A DNA stretch of 64,000 bases. Source: Pseudoalteromonas amylolytica. Its GTDB lineage: Bacteria; Pseudomonadota; Gammaproteobacteria; Enterobacterales; Alteromonadaceae. The stretch lies in contig NZ_MKJU01000022.1 of assembly GCF_001854605.1 (NCBI RefSeq), positions 62,001-126,000 of the forward strand, read 5' to 3'. Below, in pieces: positions 17,900 to 28,004 of this stretch (positions are counted from its first letter, which is position 1; each line of letters starts with the position of its first letter). Under the pieces are notes generated by a model, which had not been told where the DNA came from, did not search any database, and saw nothing but the letters and a program-made list of their open reading frames with translations. The position numbers and the translations under genes are program-made.

Positions 17900-18687
17900 G
17901 CGGTAAACTTGCGAATATTGATAACGCCAGTATCAAAAATCAGGTACTGGCCTTTGATGCCGAGTAACGTGCCCGTCACCTCAGGGTTTTTATCAAAGTT
18001 AAAGGAAGTAATTTTGCTCGGGAACTGTTCAACAGGGAAGCTTAAGTCCACAACTTCCTCATCTAAGCGCTCAATGGCTGTAGCGCCAAACAACTCGGCC
18101 AACTCATCAAGCTTGCTTTGAATTTGTGGGATTAACTCCTGAGCAGTTGCTTTTAAATCTACTTCATTGCTCACGCCTTTGAGCATATTGCGCCAATTGG
18201 TTTTGTCTGCGATAAATTCAGCCAAGGCCACTTCCACAAGACCTGATTGCAATCTGGTTTGGACTTTAAAAATAGGTAATGCCTGTGTGGCACCTTGATC
18301 TATCCAACGAGTAGGAATTTGGGTATGGCGTGTAATACCTACTTTTAGTCCTGATGTATTGGCAAGGTAAACATAGTGGGGGATCATGCAATTTTCTTCG
18401 CCCCATTGCGGCTCGCGACAGGTACCCTGATCAAAGTGGCACGTTTCAGGCTTCATAATACACATGTCGCAGCTTGCGAGCTTTTTCATGCATACAAAGC
18501 AATGGCCTTGTGAGTAACTTTTTTTGGTTTTCTTACCACAGTTGCAGCAGTAGATGTTGCCTGTGTGGGTCAGTGTTAGCTGTTTGCCAATATAGTCATT
18601 TAAATTGACTCGCTCATCGCCAATGGGAAGCTGATATTGAATTGGTTGGGTGAGCTGTGCTTTGAGCTTGCTTAAAGTGCCTTGCAT
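17875..18687 (-). CDS. DUF2797 family protein
   Basis: A 270-residue protein that matches the DUF2797 pattern: a cysteine-rich region (about residues 46-93 with CCNCGK, CFVCMKK, CDMC and C-x-C spacing that suggests one or two zinc sites) followed by the GIY-YIG-like segment YVYLANTSGLKVGITRHTQIP. The YVYLA...VGITR part resembles a degenerate GIY-YIG nuclease core. Function is unknown. The last 25 bases overlap the convergent c-di-GMP gene, so the two transcripts are antisense at their ends. Confidence 0.85.
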   Translation of the reverse strand: MQGTLSKLKAQLTQPIQYQLPIGDERVNLNDYIGKQLTLTHTGNIYCCNCGKKTKKSYSQGHCFVCMKKLASCDMCIMKPETCHFDQGTCREPQWGEENCMIPHYVYLANTSGLKVGITRHTQIPTRWIDQGATQALPIFKVQTRLQSGLVEVALAEFIADKTNWRNMLKGVSNEVDLKATAQELIPQIQSKLDELAELFGATAIERLDEEVVDLSFPVEQFPSKITSFNFDKNPEVTGTLLGIKGQYLIFDTGVINIRKFTAYEVTFCA

Positions 18688-18761
18688 CTTTACGCCCCTA
18701 AAGATGTTAAAAGGGCGATACTACCAAGCTGGTGAATAAGTCACAATGGTTAGACGAGTTT

Positions 18762-18794
18762 GTTAAAAAGAAGCGGGTAGCTTTTGCTACCCGC
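18762..18794 (-). terminator. Terminator of the S10 peptidase gene
   Basis: Stem GCGGGTAGC (18773-18781) with GCTACCCGC (18786-18794) around a four-base loop; on the minus strand it is followed by TTCTTTTT. Confidence 0.85.
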
Positions 18795-18800
18795 CAAATG

Positions 18801-20312
18801 TTATTTGTACTTCGCTGAGCGCGTTTGGCTCGTTAATGATTCAAGAATAAATTCTCGCAGGTCATCGTTTGAAGCTTTTAGATCTTCATGTCTAAGATAC
18901 ATCATATGACCAGAACGGTAGCCTTTGAAGCTTAAACGGTCACGCATTTTTCCACTTGGGTCTAGCTGCCACATGGTGTACTTGGCGTCAAAATAGTTGG
19001 TTGCACCATCATAGTAACCCGCTTGAACCAATACGTTCAAATAAGGGTTTTCAGCCATAGCAGCACGCAGTTGTTCGCCGGTATGGTTATTAGTGCGATC
19101 CCACGGATGAACATTGGCCAGCATGTTGTATTGCACATCGGTTTTGTAGTTCAGCTCTTCACGAATATAGTGATTGATTGATGGTGTAAAGGCGTGCAAC
19201 CAAGCGCTTAACTCAGGGAAGTAGTCTGGCGAGTCACCAGCGTCACGTTTGTCGATACCTAAATAACGAGAGTCTAAACGACCTAAGATGTAGCCTTGAT
19301 CTCGCAGCAGTTCTTTCCAGAACGCATCATCGCTAACATCCAGATTGTTTTGTAATACAAATTGCTTTGACAGGCCGCTATACAGTGCCACACGTTCGGC
19401 AATGGATTGTTTATCTTGCTCTGAGATAAATGCGCCTTTTGCTAAGGCCGGTAAGTACTGATTTAAAGTGAAGGCTTCAACTTCTGACAATAACTCAAGT
19501 AAGTCTTTTTGTTGTAAGTGTGCTGGTAATACTTTGTGATGCCACGCAGTTGCTGCGAAATAAGGTAAACGGTTGGCGGCTTTCACAGGCCCATCTCGGT
19601 TGATACCAATATCCGTTGGAGAAACTAACACCACACCATTTAAGAACCACCAATGCGCTGATTGTAACTCTTTAGCAAGGCCTGATACTCGGGTGGTGCC
19701 ATAACTTTCACCAATTAAAAATTTAGGTGATAGTGAGCGGCCATTACGGGTGACAAAGGTGTTGATCCAGCTGGCGAGATATTTAATATCAGCATTGACG
19801 CCAAAGAATTGTTTTTGTTGTTCTTCTTTGCTGGGCATTTTGCCATCTTTGTCAGGCAGCACGCGAGAGTACCCCGTGTTTACTGGATTCACAAACACAA
19901 TATCTGCAACATCAAGTACAGAGTAAGGGTTGTCTTTCATGCCATAAGGCTGAACAGGATAACCTTCGTCATCGATTTTTAAAACGCGTGGGCCTGTATA
20001 GGCAATGTGCATCCAAACCGACGCAGAACCGGGTCCACCATTGAATGAAATAAGCAGTGGGCGTTTACTTAAATCGTCTACTTTGTCTTTTTTGTAGTAG
20101 TTGTAATACAAGGTAGCGGTGGGTTCACCCTGTTCATTCCAAACAGGCTGTGTGCCAGAGGCGACGCTGTAGTTTATACGCTCACCATTAATGGTCGCTT
20201 TGTGGTTGGTAACAACTTTACTATCAATATCAATCTTACGTTGGTGCTCAGCTGCGTTGCTACCAAAGCTTATTACTATGGTGCACACAACCAACAGTTT
20301 GGTTAAGTTCAT
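18801..20312 (-). CDS. S10 family serine carboxypeptidase-like peptidase, exported
   Basis: A 503-residue enzyme from the start MNLTKLLVVC, which gives a normal signal peptide (cleavage near SNAAEHQ); a frame open to 20393 would put 27 extra residues ahead of it. The S10 fold is shown by the oxyanion segment FNGGPGSAS and the nucleophile in LIGESYGTTR. An Asp and a His near the C-terminus (SGHMMYL has the His) complete the triad. It probably trims peptides in the periplasm or outside the cell. GGGGAA lies upstream of the preferred start. Confidence 0.9.
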   Translation of the reverse strand: MNLTKLLVVCTIVISFGSNAAEHQRKIDIDSKVVTNHKATINGERINYSVASGTQPVWNEQGEPTATLYYNYYKKDKVDDLSKRPLLISFNGGPGSASVWMHIAYTGPRVLKIDDEGYPVQPYGMKDNPYSVLDVADIVFVNPVNTGYSRVLPDKDGKMPSKEEQQKQFFGVNADIKYLASWINTFVTRNGRSLSPKFLIGESYGTTRVSGLAKELQSAHWWFLNGVVLVSPTDIGINRDGPVKAANRLPYFAATAWHHKVLPAHLQQKDLLELLSEVEAFTLNQYLPALAKGAFISEQDKQSIAERVALYSGLSKQFVLQNNLDVSDDAFWKELLRDQGYILGRLDSRYLGIDKRDAGDSPDYFPELSAWLHAFTPSINHYIREELNYKTDVQYNMLANVHPWDRTNNHTGEQLRAAMAENPYLNVLVQAGYYDGATNYFDAKYTMWQLDPSGKMRDRLSFKGYRSGHMMYLRHEDLKASNDDLREFILESLTSQTRSAKYK

Positions 20313-20491
20313 ACATTTCCCCGAACGATAATTTATTCCCATTAAAATTGCTTTTGTTCCAGTTTTCAAAGGGTATGAGTCGAATGCCCCCAATGGTGGG
20401 ACGACTGGTGAACCCCGAGTGAAACTGTAAGTGCATTATGCATAGTCAGCAAATCGCTGACGAGCCCATAACAGCTACATTTTTACATTTG

Positions 20492-20508
20492 CACCAGTAA
20501 TGAGCATG
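20492..20508 (+). promoter_or_regulatory. Weaker NtrC-like site upstream of glnK
   Basis: TGCACC, five bases, then TGAGCA; compared with the NtrC consensus TGCACC-N5-GGTGCA the right half has two mismatches. It lies about 28 bases from the stronger site, close to three helical turns, as expected for paired enhancer sites. Confidence 0.5.
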
Positions 20509-20519
20509 ACGCGCAATAT

Positions 20520-20536
20520 TGCACCCAATTGGTGCG
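20520..20536 (+). promoter_or_regulatory. NtrC enhancer site upstream of glnK-amtB
   Basis: TGCACC-CAATT-GGTGCG matches the NtrC consensus at 11 of 12 half-site positions. It is centred about 70-80 bases upstream of the sigma-54 promoter, a typical enhancer distance. Position may be off by one or two bases. Confidence 0.75.
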
Positions 20537-20599
20537 AAATTATACAGAAATCGCCGATGGTAATCATCTAATTATTTGAAATTATTCATTTTAACTTTG

Positions 20600-20615
20600 T
20601 GGCACGAAGGTTGGA
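20600..20615 (+). promoter_or_regulatory. Sigma-54 promoter of glnK-amtB
   Basis: TGGCACG followed by TTGGA with the correct 12-base spacing between the -24 GG and the -12 doublet. The -12 element is GG where GC is canonical, so the match is good but not perfect. It is 44 bases before the glnK ATG. Confidence 0.65.
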
Positions 20616-20658
20616 TTAGCTAAGTAATCAGGATAAACCTGTCCTAAGGGGACCAACA

Positions 20659-20997
20659 ATGAAAATGATAAGTGCAATAATAAAACCATTTAAATTGGAT
20701 GAAGTTCGCGAAGCGCTAGCTGATTTGGGCGTAGAGGGTATGACAGTCGTAGATGTAAAAGGTTTTGGCCGCCAACGAGGTCATACAGAACTGTATCGTG
20801 GCGCTGAATATCAAGTCGATTTTATTCCAAAAATAAAGCTAGAAATAGCAACTCGCAGTGAAAACACACAGCGTGTGGTAGATACACTGACCAAAGCTGC
20901 CAGCACCGGTAAAATTGGTGACGGTAAAATATTTGTATATGACTTAGACCAAATCGTGCGGATCCGTACCGGCGAATTAGACGAAGACGCTATTTGA
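20659..20997 (+). CDS. glnK: Nitrogen regulatory protein PII (GlnK)
   Basis: A 112-residue PII signal protein, the normal length. The T-loop carries the uridylylation tyrosine at position 51 (GAEYQVDF), and the Walker-like [10 protein letters not shown] segment binds ATP/ADP and 2-oxoglutarate. GlnK binds to and blocks the AmtB ammonium channel when nitrogen becomes sufficient; uridylylated GlnK lets it open. It is followed 10 bases later by amtB, the classic glnK-amtB operon, and is preceded by NtrC and sigma-54 sites, so induction under nitrogen limitation is expected. Confidence 0.96.
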   Translation: MKMISAIIKPFKLDEVREALADLGVEGMTVVDVKGFGRQRGHTELYRGAEYQVDFIPKIKLEIATRSENTQRVVDTLTKAASTGKIGDGKIFVYDLDQIVRIRTGELDEDAI

Positions 20998-21007
20998 GGG
21001 GCCGAAG

Positions 21008-22240
21008 ATGGAAAACGCAATCATAGAACTAAAATTCTCTTTGAATACATTTTACTTTTTAATTTCTGGTGTGTTGGTGATGTGGATGGCAGCAGGTTTT
21101 GCCATGCTAGAAGCGGGTTTAGTCCGCTCAAAAAATACCACAGAGATACTCACTAAAAACATTACGCTTTATGCCATCGCTTGTACCATGTTTTTACTCG
21201 TAGGGTACAACATCATGTATGTTGGCAATACTGAAGGTGGGATAGTACCAAGCTTTGGTGCGTTGATTGGTGAAGCGTCTGCGGATGCGGATCATGCCTT
21301 AGAATCTGACTTTTTCTTCCAAGTAGTATTCGTCGCTACAGCAATGTCGATAGTTTCTGGTGCCGTAGCTGAGCGTATGAAGTTGTGGGCATTTTTAGCA
21401 TTTACTGTGGTGTTAACTGGGTTTATTTATCCTATTGAGGGGTTTTGGACGTGGGGCGGTGGCTTCTTATCTAAGCTGGGCTTTGTAGATTTTGCAGGCT
21501 CTGCGATTGTGCACGGTGCTGGTGCAGCGGCAGCGTTAGCCGGTGTACTATTACTGGGTGCTCGTAAAGGTAAATATGGGAAGAACGGGGAGATTTATCC
21601 TATTCCTGGTTCTAACATGCCGTTGGCAACATTAGGTACATTTATTCTATGGATGGGGTGGTTTGGCTTTAATGGTGGCTCGCAATTGTTCTTGGCAGAT
21701 AAAGCAAATGCCGTTGCTGTGAGCCAAATTTTACTTAACACTAATGCTGCTGCAGCAACGGGGGCGATAGCTGCACTACTTGTGTGTAAAGCGTTGTGGG
21801 GTAAAGCTGATTTAACTATGGTACTCAATGGTGCACTGGCAGGTCTTGTGGTGATCACTGCGGAACCTGCATCTCCAACACCTTTATTAGCGTGTCTATT
21901 AGGTGCCTTGGGTGGCTCATTAGTCGTGTTTAGTATCGTATTTTTAGACAAAGCTAAAATTGATGACCCAGTAGGTGCGATTTCTGTTCACGGTACATGT
22001 GGCATGTTAGGTGTGATGTTGGTGCCATTGTCAAACGGCGATGCAACGTTTGTGAATCAGTTTATCGGCTTGGTATGTATTCTCGGGTTTGTATTTATTG
22101 TGTCTTACTTGGTATGGGCTCTGTTGAAAAATACCATGGGGATCCGTGTTGGCGAGGAAGAAGAAATTAACGGTATGGATCAGCATGATTGTGGCATTGA
22201 TGCGTACCCAGAATTTGTCTCTGTGCGTGGCAATAGTTAA
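21008..22240 (+). CDS. amtB: Ammonium transporter
   Basis: A 410-residue Amt/Rh membrane protein with eleven predicted helices. The twin pore histidines are in AIVHGAGAA and ISVHGTCGM, and the conserved Asp is in GFVDFAGS. Proteins of this family conduct ammonium/ammonia across the inner membrane as trimers and are gated by GlnK, which is encoded directly upstream. Unlike the E. coli protein there is no long signal peptide; the N-terminus starts with a short MENAIIEL extension before helix 1, as in many marine relatives. Confidence 0.95.
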   Translation: MENAIIELKFSLNTFYFLISGVLVMWMAAGFAMLEAGLVRSKNTTEILTKNITLYAIACTMFLLVGYNIMYVGNTEGGIVPSFGALIGEASADADHALESDFFFQVVFVATAMSIVSGAVAERMKLWAFLAFTVVLTGFIYPIEGFWTWGGGFLSKLGFVDFAGSAIVHGAGAAAALAGVLLLGARKGKYGKNGEIYPIPGSNMPLATLGTFILWMGWFGFNGGSQLFLADKANAVAVSQILLNTNAAAATGAIAALLVCKALWGKADLTMVLNGALAGLVVITAEPASPTPLLACLLGALGGSLVVFSIVFLDKAKIDDPVGAISVHGTCGMLGVMLVPLSNGDATFVNQFIGLVCILGFVFIVSYLVWALLKNTMGIRVGEEEEINGMDQHDCGIDAYPEFVSVRGNS

Positions 22241-22250
22241 TTCATCGAAA

Positions 22251-22297
22251 TCACGTCGAACGTTATCACGTCGAACGGACCCATTGTGGTCCGTTCG
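22251..22297 (+). repeat. Two direct repeats and a hairpin after amtB
   Basis: TCACGTCGAACG occurs at 22251-22262 and again at 22266-22277. The second copy runs into a 10-bp perfect stem CGAACGGACC (22272-22281) / GGTCCGTTCG (22288-22297), which is the likely amtB terminator although only CTCTTTC follows. Confidence 0.65.
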
Positions 22298-22369
22298 CTC
22301 TTTCAGGCTTGGTTAATCTAGGGTACTCTATGCTCTGGCATATTTAATTTTGAAGTTTATATAAGTGGT

Positions 22370-24724
22370 ATGGTAGATAAAAAGAATAACAACGCAACGA
22401 AGACAAACACTAAATCCACACGTACCACATCTAAATCCACACGCGCAAAAAACACTAAGGGCAAAGCGAAAAAAGCACCGCCGAGCTCGACATTGGGTCG
22501 CTTTAGGCAACGCACGTTGGCAACCTGTTGGCGCTTATTATGGAAAGGTACGCTGGCCATAGTAGTGTTAGTCAGCTTTTATATTATTTATCTAGATTCA
22601 AAAATTACCCGACAGTTTGAAGGCAGCAAATGGCAACTGCCTGTTCAAGTATATGCTCGCGCTATGAACTTCTATCCTGAACAATTTTTGTCTGAACAGG
22701 AGGTGATCTGGGAGCTAAAGCGCCTAAATTATTCGCAAGTTAACCATCTTAGCCGTACAGGTCAGTACATAATTCAAGGGCGGACGATAAAAATCTACCG
22801 CCGTGCATTTGAATTTTACAATGGTGTTGAAGAAGGTCAGATCTTTACCCTTAATTTTGCAGGAAAACGCCTTGCCAGTATTGTTGATAAAGGTGGGCGA
22901 CGTATTGAGCAGGCACGTTTAGAGCCAGTTCAAATAGCGCGTATTGGTAATGAATCAAAACAGGATAGAGAGTTTCTACCGCTCGAAAAATTCCCAAATA
23001 TTCTTAAACAGGCGTTGTTAGTGGTGGAAGACCGTGAGTTTTACGACCACCATGGTGTTTCTGCATGGTCTATTCTACGAGCGTTGTATACCAATCTAAA
23101 AGCTGGGCGTACGGTACAAGGCGGAAGTACGTTGACCCAGCAATTGGCAAAAAATTTCTATTTAAGTCGTGAACGTTCTCTAGTACGAAAAGTGAACGAA
23201 GCATTTATTGCTTTAATATTGGACTATCGATATAGCAAAGACGAAATTTTAGAAGCTTACCTCAACGAAGTGTTTATGGGGCAGGCTTATAATCAAGGGG
23301 TTCATGGCATGGGGCTGGCGGCTGAGTTTTATTTTGCCAAGCCAGTGGATGAATTGGAGTTTGATCAGATTGCTATGCTGGTGGCCATCGTTAAAGGGCC
23401 TTCATATTACAATCCCAGACGCTACCCTGAGCGTGTTCGCGAGCGCCGTGATTTGGTGCTACGCCTACTTGCAGAACAAGGCTATATTTCAACCAATGAA
23501 CTACGTCAGGCTTTGGTGCGGCCGATAAAAATTCAGCCTTTGGACAAAAGCCGTCAACAGAGCTACCCAGGCTATCTAGAGTTGGTCGACAGAGAGCTTC
23601 AAACTTTGCTAACCAATCAAGAAATAATCAATGCGGGCGTGCGTATCTTCACTTACTTTGATCTACAAAAACAAGCTGCTATGGAAAACGCGGTGGAGCA
23701 AGGTCTACCGTATCTCGAAAGGCGATTTGATACGTCAAAGCTAGAAACAGCAATGATTTCAGTCAACGTTGAGAAGGGAGGGGTGTCGGCACTGGTTGCA
23801 GGGCGAAATATGCGCTTTAGCGGTTTCAACCGTGTGCTGGATACAAAGCGTAACATTGGCTCTTTGGTGAAACCTGCGGTGTACTTAACGGCATTAGAAC
23901 AGCCGACATACAACCTAGGGACCTTAGTGGAAGATGGGCCTTTGCAAGTGACCGATGAATCGGGAGATGTGTGGCGTCCAGAAAACTTTGACCGAAAATA
24001 CCGTGGTACATTACCTCTGTATCAAGCGTTTAGTAATAGCATTAATATCCCTGCAGTTAACTTAGGGCTTGATTTAGGCGTACATAATGTCGCATCGACG
24101 TTGCAAAAACTAGGTGTGGCAGAGCGGATTAACCAATACCCCTCTTTATTACTTGGAGCGCTAGAGCTGTCTAGCTATGACGTGGCGCAAATGTATACGA
24201 CCTTGGCTGCCAACGGGCAGTACCGACAGTTAACGACCATTTCAGCCATGACTAACGCCACCGGAAAGGTTTTGTACGAGCATGATGTATTTAGCCGCGA
24301 GCGCTTTACACCCGAGGCGAGCTATATGACGAAGTTTGGCCTTAAAAAGGTCACCAAAGAGGGCACCGCAAAGCGTCTTAATCAGCATTTCCCTTCGATT
24401 CAATTAGCGGGTAAAACGGGTACTAGTAATGACTTACGAGATAGCTGGTTTGCAGGTTTTGACCACAACACGGTCACCGTTACTTGGATTGGCCGAGATG
24501 ACAATAAGTCCACTGGGTTAACCGGTGGTAATGGTGCGTTGGAGTTATATATTCGTTATTTAAAACCACTTAACCCGCAAGCGATTGCTGATAACCGCCC
24601 CAAGGGAATACGCTGGGCGTTTGTAAATACTCTAACGGGTAAGCAGGCTCCACCGGGATGTGGCCGAGTGGTTCAGCTGCCAATACGCGTCAGCGAGTTT
24701 GAACCTAGGCCACTGTGTGAGTAA
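22370..24724 (+). CDS. mrcB: Penicillin-binding protein 1B, bifunctional peptidoglycan synthase
   Basis: A 784-residue class A PBP. A Lys/Thr-rich cytoplasmic tail (1-55) precedes one TM helix (about 58-77), then a UB2H-type domain, the GT51 glycosyltransferase (catalytic Glu220 in VVEDREFYDHHG; GGSTLTQQLAKNF follows) and the transpeptidase with S498-LVK, SNSIN (about 555-559) and KTG (682-684). It polymerises and cross-links peptidoglycan at the outer face of the inner membrane, normally activated by LpoB. All catalytic motifs are intact. The 3' end stops only 6 bases before a convergent chemoreceptor gene. Confidence 0.95.
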   Translation: MVDKKNNNATKTNTKSTRTTSKSTRAKNTKGKAKKAPPSSTLGRFRQRTLATCWRLLWKGTLAIVVLVSFYIIYLDSKITRQFEGSKWQLPVQVYARAMNFYPEQFLSEQEVIWELKRLNYSQVNHLSRTGQYIIQGRTIKIYRRAFEFYNGVEEGQIFTLNFAGKRLASIVDKGGRRIEQARLEPVQIARIGNESKQDREFLPLEKFPNILKQALLVVEDREFYDHHGVSAWSILRALYTNLKAGRTVQGGSTLTQQLAKNFYLSRERSLVRKVNEAFIALILDYRYSKDEILEAYLNEVFMGQAYNQGVHGMGLAAEFYFAKPVDELEFDQIAMLVAIVKGPSYYNPRRYPERVRERRDLVLRLLAEQGYISTNELRQALVRPIKIQPLDKSRQQSYPGYLELVDRELQTLLTNQEIINAGVRIFTYFDLQKQAAMENAVEQGLPYLERRFDTSKLETAMISVNVEKGGVSALVAGRNMRFSGFNRVLDTKRNIGSLVKPAVYLTALEQPTYNLGTLVEDGPLQVTDESGDVWRPENFDRKYRGTLPLYQAFSNSINIPAVNLGLDLGVHNVASTLQKLGVAERINQYPSLLLGALELSSYDVAQMYTTLAANGQYRQLTTISAMTNATGKVLYEHDVFSRERFTPEASYMTKFGLKKVTKEGTAKRLNQHFPSIQLAGKTGTSNDLRDSWFAGFDHNTVTVTWIGRDDNKSTGLTGGNGALELYIRYLKPLNPQAIADNRPKGIRWAFVNTLTGKQAPPGCGRVVQLPIRVSEFEPRPLCE

Positions 24725-24730
24725 CAGTTG

Positions 24731-26566
24731 CTAGGTCTTAAATTGACTCATGGCAGATTGTAGATGTTGTGCCATATTGGCCAGTTTCCTAGCGTCGCCT
24801 TCAGTGGACACCGCTGAGCTGAGTGTGTGTTCTGCCAAGTTGTTGATCTCACCAGCATCACTGAGTGCTTGTTGCGTGGCGTGACTTTGCTGACGAACAA
24901 GCTGGGCAATATGATCACCTTGTTCATCAATATTCACCATGCTTTGTTGGGCAAGCAGTAAAACTTGATTTGTTTGCTCTGCAGCGCTCACACCTTGCTC
25001 CATTTTTTCTACACTGCTGCGCATCTTTGTTTGTGTATCATTTGAGGCGTTTTGCAACGAATTAATAATGCTATGAATTTCTTCTGTTTGCTGTTGAGTA
25101 CGCTTTGCCAGTGTGCGCACTTCATCAGCAACAACGGCAAAGCCACGACCTTGTTCTCCCGCACGGGCGGCTTCGATTGCGGCATTCAGTGCTAATAGGT
25201 TGGTTTGTTCGGCAATTTCACTGATAGCAGCACTCACTTTACTAATGTTTTGACTATCTTGCGCCAATTTATCCAAGGCAACTCGGCTTTCTTCGAATTC
25301 CTGCTGAAGCACGGCCATATGTTCAGCCAGTTGGGTGGTGTTATGCGACCCTTGTTTCACTTGTTCTGCCGCTGTACTGGCAAGCTCTGTGGCATGTTGC
25401 GCCGAGTGTTCCACGGAGTCTGCTGCTTGTGCCATTTCGCTTAGCGCGCCATGAATCGTACTGATTTTCTCTTGCTGTTGATCAACATCATTACGTGTAT
25501 CTTGGCTGATCTGGCTAAGCTTTTTTGTTGCAGTATCAAGGTTTACACTGGTGCTATTGACTTCCTTAAGCAGCGCTACAAATGCGCTAATCACTTTATT
25601 GTACTGTTCAACGATGATAGACATTTCATCGTTGCCGAACGCGGTAGCCTTAGCGCTTAAATCACCTTGAGCTGCACGCCCTGCTGATGTGGAAAAGGCT
25701 GAAATACTATCGACTACTGCAAAGTAGAAACCAAACATCAGGTATATAGCCAACAACAGACTGATCATAGCCGCAGTGTCGACACTGTTTCTTATCCAAC
25801 TTTGTCGCGTTACTTTTTGGGCTAATAACTGCTTGAGTAATGGAGTTGCGGTGCCAATGAAGCGACTTACATCTTTTATGACATTGTCGTGAATTTTTTG
25901 GAATTGTGCACCAGATAGTTGTAGCTCATCTGGGTCTAAGAGGTTCTTTTTAATATTGCTTTGGTAATTGTTTAAGCTGGCTTGTAAGCGCTCAAGATGA
26001 GGCTGTAACTGTGGTCTAATGTCATTATTTGCAGCCATTGCAACATTGAGTTTACTGCTTAGCTGTGTGAATAGAGCGGGCAGGGCTTTATTGAGATTGG
26101 ATAGTGAAATAAAGCTATCGGGATTAAATTGCCCATCACTTATCACAACATTTGCTTGCTCTGAGAGTTTATTTACATGCTCAAGCAATTTTGGTGTTGA
26201 TTCAACCAAGGCGCGGTTGATGTAAGAGCGGGCTAAATCATCATCAATTGCCAACAAAGATTGAATAGACACTTGCTCAATGACAGAGTTTTTGCCATCA
26301 ACATTATAACCCGCGCGTTTGGCAAGCGAAGCGTTCGCTGCTTCTTGCATGTTCATGGTATTGTCGAGCAAGGCTGGGTAGAGGTTTAACCCAGCCTGTT
26401 GACCAATGCTGATGTTGATTGACTGAGACAAGATAGTTGTTAAGAAAAATAAACTAAGGCTCAGAGGTACCAATAAAATACCAAACACCAATCCGATTTT
26501 TGTTTTGTACTTGAGGCTCGCCATGAGCCGAATTGCCGGAGCGCAGAATGATCTTATGCCTTGCAT
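24731..26566 (-). CDS. Methyl-accepting chemotaxis protein with a helical periplasmic sensor
   Basis: A 611-residue chemoreceptor. TM1 at about 24-47 and TM2 at about 268-290 enclose a roughly 220-residue periplasmic region that looks helical and lacks Cache motifs. A HAMP domain (about 291-345) and the MA signalling domain follow; the tip sequence [20 protein letters not shown] is intact. The ligand is unknown. A second in-frame ATG at 26524 (MASLKYK) is possible. The gene converges with mrcB, six bases apart. Confidence 0.92.
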   Translation of the reverse strand: MQGIRSFCAPAIRLMASLKYKTKIGLVFGILLVPLSLSLFFLTTILSQSINISIGQQAGLNLYPALLDNTMNMQEAANASLAKRAGYNVDGKNSVIEQVSIQSLLAIDDDLARSYINRALVESTPKLLEHVNKLSEQANVVISDGQFNPDSFISLSNLNKALPALFTQLSSKLNVAMAANNDIRPQLQPHLERLQASLNNYQSNIKKNLLDPDELQLSGAQFQKIHDNVIKDVSRFIGTATPLLKQLLAQKVTRQSWIRNSVDTAAMISLLLAIYLMFGFYFAVVDSISAFSTSAGRAAQGDLSAKATAFGNDEMSIIVEQYNKVISAFVALLKEVNSTSVNLDTATKKLSQISQDTRNDVDQQQEKISTIHGALSEMAQAADSVEHSAQHATELASTAAEQVKQGSHNTTQLAEHMAVLQQEFEESRVALDKLAQDSQNISKVSAAISEIAEQTNLLALNAAIEAARAGEQGRGFAVVADEVRTLAKRTQQQTEEIHSIINSLQNASNDTQTKMRSSVEKMEQGVSAAEQTNQVLLLAQQSMVNIDEQGDHIAQLVRQQSHATQQALSDAGEINNLAEHTLSSAVSTEGDARKLANMAQHLQSAMSQFKT

Positions 26567-26667
26567 GGAGTTCTCTTTAGGTTGCAGTTACAGTGATAAA
26601 GACCTGCCAAATGCTAATGTTAGTTCAATTTAGTTGAGTTTGTGCAAGGGAAGGAGAAATGTTTTGC

Positions 26668-26696
26668 TTCGGCCAGCGATTTGTACGCTGGCCGAA
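26668..26696. terminator. GC-rich inverted repeat downstream of hemL, possible terminator
   Basis: Perfect 11-bp arms TTCGGCCAGCG (26668-26678) and CGCTGGCCGAA (26686-26696). No good T-tract follows on the minus strand, so it may act by another means. Confidence 0.55.
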
Positions 26697-26708
26697 ATGA
26701 GGCGCTAG

Positions 26709-27989
26709 TTACAGCTTTGCAAAAGCACGCTTGGCAGCGGCAATGGTATTTTCAATATCTTGTTGTGTATGCATGGTACTGACAAAACCCGCTTCAAATG
26801 CAGAAGGAGCAAGGTACACCCCTTCCTCAAGCATCAAGTGGAAGAATCGCTTAAAACGCTCTAGATCGCACTCGGTCGCTTGTTGATAGCTACTTACGCT
26901 ATGAGCAGTTGTGAAGAAAAAGCCGAACATACCACCTGCGTAGTTAGTTGTTAGTGCAATACCAGCGTCATCAGCGGCTTGCTGGAAGCCTTCACAAAGC
27001 GCTTTACTCTTAGCTTCAAGTTGCTCGTGCAAGCCTGGCTCACAAAGTAGTTCTAACGCTTTGAGTCCTGCCGCCATCGCAATTGGGTTACCCGAAAGCG
27101 TACCAGCTTGATAAACAGGACCAACAGGGGCAATAAAGTCCATAATCTCTTGTTTACCACCGAATGCGCCAACCGGCATACCGCCACCGATGACTTTTCC
27201 TAGACAGGTAAGATCTGGAGTGATGTTATAGTACTGCTGTGCGCCACCTAAAGCGACGCGGAAACCGGTCATCACTTCGTCAAAAATCAGCACTGCACCA
27301 TGTTCGTCACACACTGAGCGTAACCCCTCTAAAAAGCCAGGGGTTGGTGGAATGCAGTTCATGTTGCCCGCGACGGGTTCCACGATGATACAAGCTATCT
27401 CATCTTTGTATTGAGCAAAGATTGCTTTTACTTCATCTAAGTTGTTGAACGATACAGTGAGAGTATGCTTTGCAAAGTCCGCAGGGATCCCAGGAGAGTT
27501 TGGTACGCCCATAGTTAGCGCACCTGAGCCAGCCTTGACCAGTAGTGAGTCAGCATGGCCGTGGTAACACCCTTCAAACTTCAATATTTTATCGCGCCCT
27601 GTGTAGCCGCGAGCAAGGCGGATGGCGCTCATAGTTGCCTCTGTACCTGAACTGACCATGCGCACTTTTTCAATTGACGGAACCAGCTGTTTAACTTTTT
27701 CTGCCATTAAAATTTCGGTTTCAGTTGGTGCGCCGTAGCTTAGGCCATTTTCAACAGCTTCAAGTACAGCCTGTTTGATTTGTGGGTGATTATGACCCAA
27801 AATCATTGGCCCCCAAGAACCAACATAATCTATGTATTTGTTATTGTCAGCATCATAGGTGTGCGAACCTTCTGCTTTGGTAATGAATAGTGGTGTGCCG
27901 CCTACGCCATTAAATGCGCGAACTGGTGAGTTTACGCCACCTGGGATAGATGCTTGGGCACGAGTGAATAGATCTTGGCTAATCGTCAT
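26709..27989 (-). CDS. hemL: Glutamate-1-semialdehyde 2,1-aminomutase
   Basis: HemL converts glutamate-1-semialdehyde to 5-aminolevulinate, the committed precursor of haem and, in this window, relevant to corrinoids too. The 426-residue length is normal. The PLP-binding lysine is in [13 protein letters not shown], and the substrate site segments [12 protein letters not shown] and [16 protein letters not shown] are typical. It lies 15 bases downstream of pyrB on the same strand; the grouping seems to be positional, not metabolic. Confidence 0.96.
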   Translation of the reverse strand: MTISQDLFTRAQASIPGGVNSPVRAFNGVGGTPLFITKAEGSHTYDADNNKYIDYVGSWGPMILGHNHPQIKQAVLEAVENGLSYGAPTETEILMAEKVKQLVPSIEKVRMVSSGTEATMSAIRLARGYTGRDKILKFEGCYHGHADSLLVKAGSGALTMGVPNSPGIPADFAKHTLTVSFNNLDEVKAIFAQYKDEIACIIVEPVAGNMNCIPPTPGFLEGLRSVCDEHGAVLIFDEVMTGFRVALGGAQQYYNITPDLTCLGKVIGGGMPVGAFGGKQEIMDFIAPVGPVYQAGTLSGNPIAMAAGLKALELLCEPGLHEQLEAKSKALCEGFQQAADDAGIALTTNYAGGMFGFFFTTAHSVSSYQQATECDLERFKRFFHLMLEEGVYLAPSAFEAGFVSTMHTQQDIENTIAAAKRAFAKL

Positions 27990-28004
27990 GGTTATTCCTA
28001 TTAA

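Noticed and set aside
20313-20393. 27-codon N-terminal extension of the S10 peptidase
   Set aside because: It would bury the signal peptide, which begins neatly at MNLTKLLVVC.
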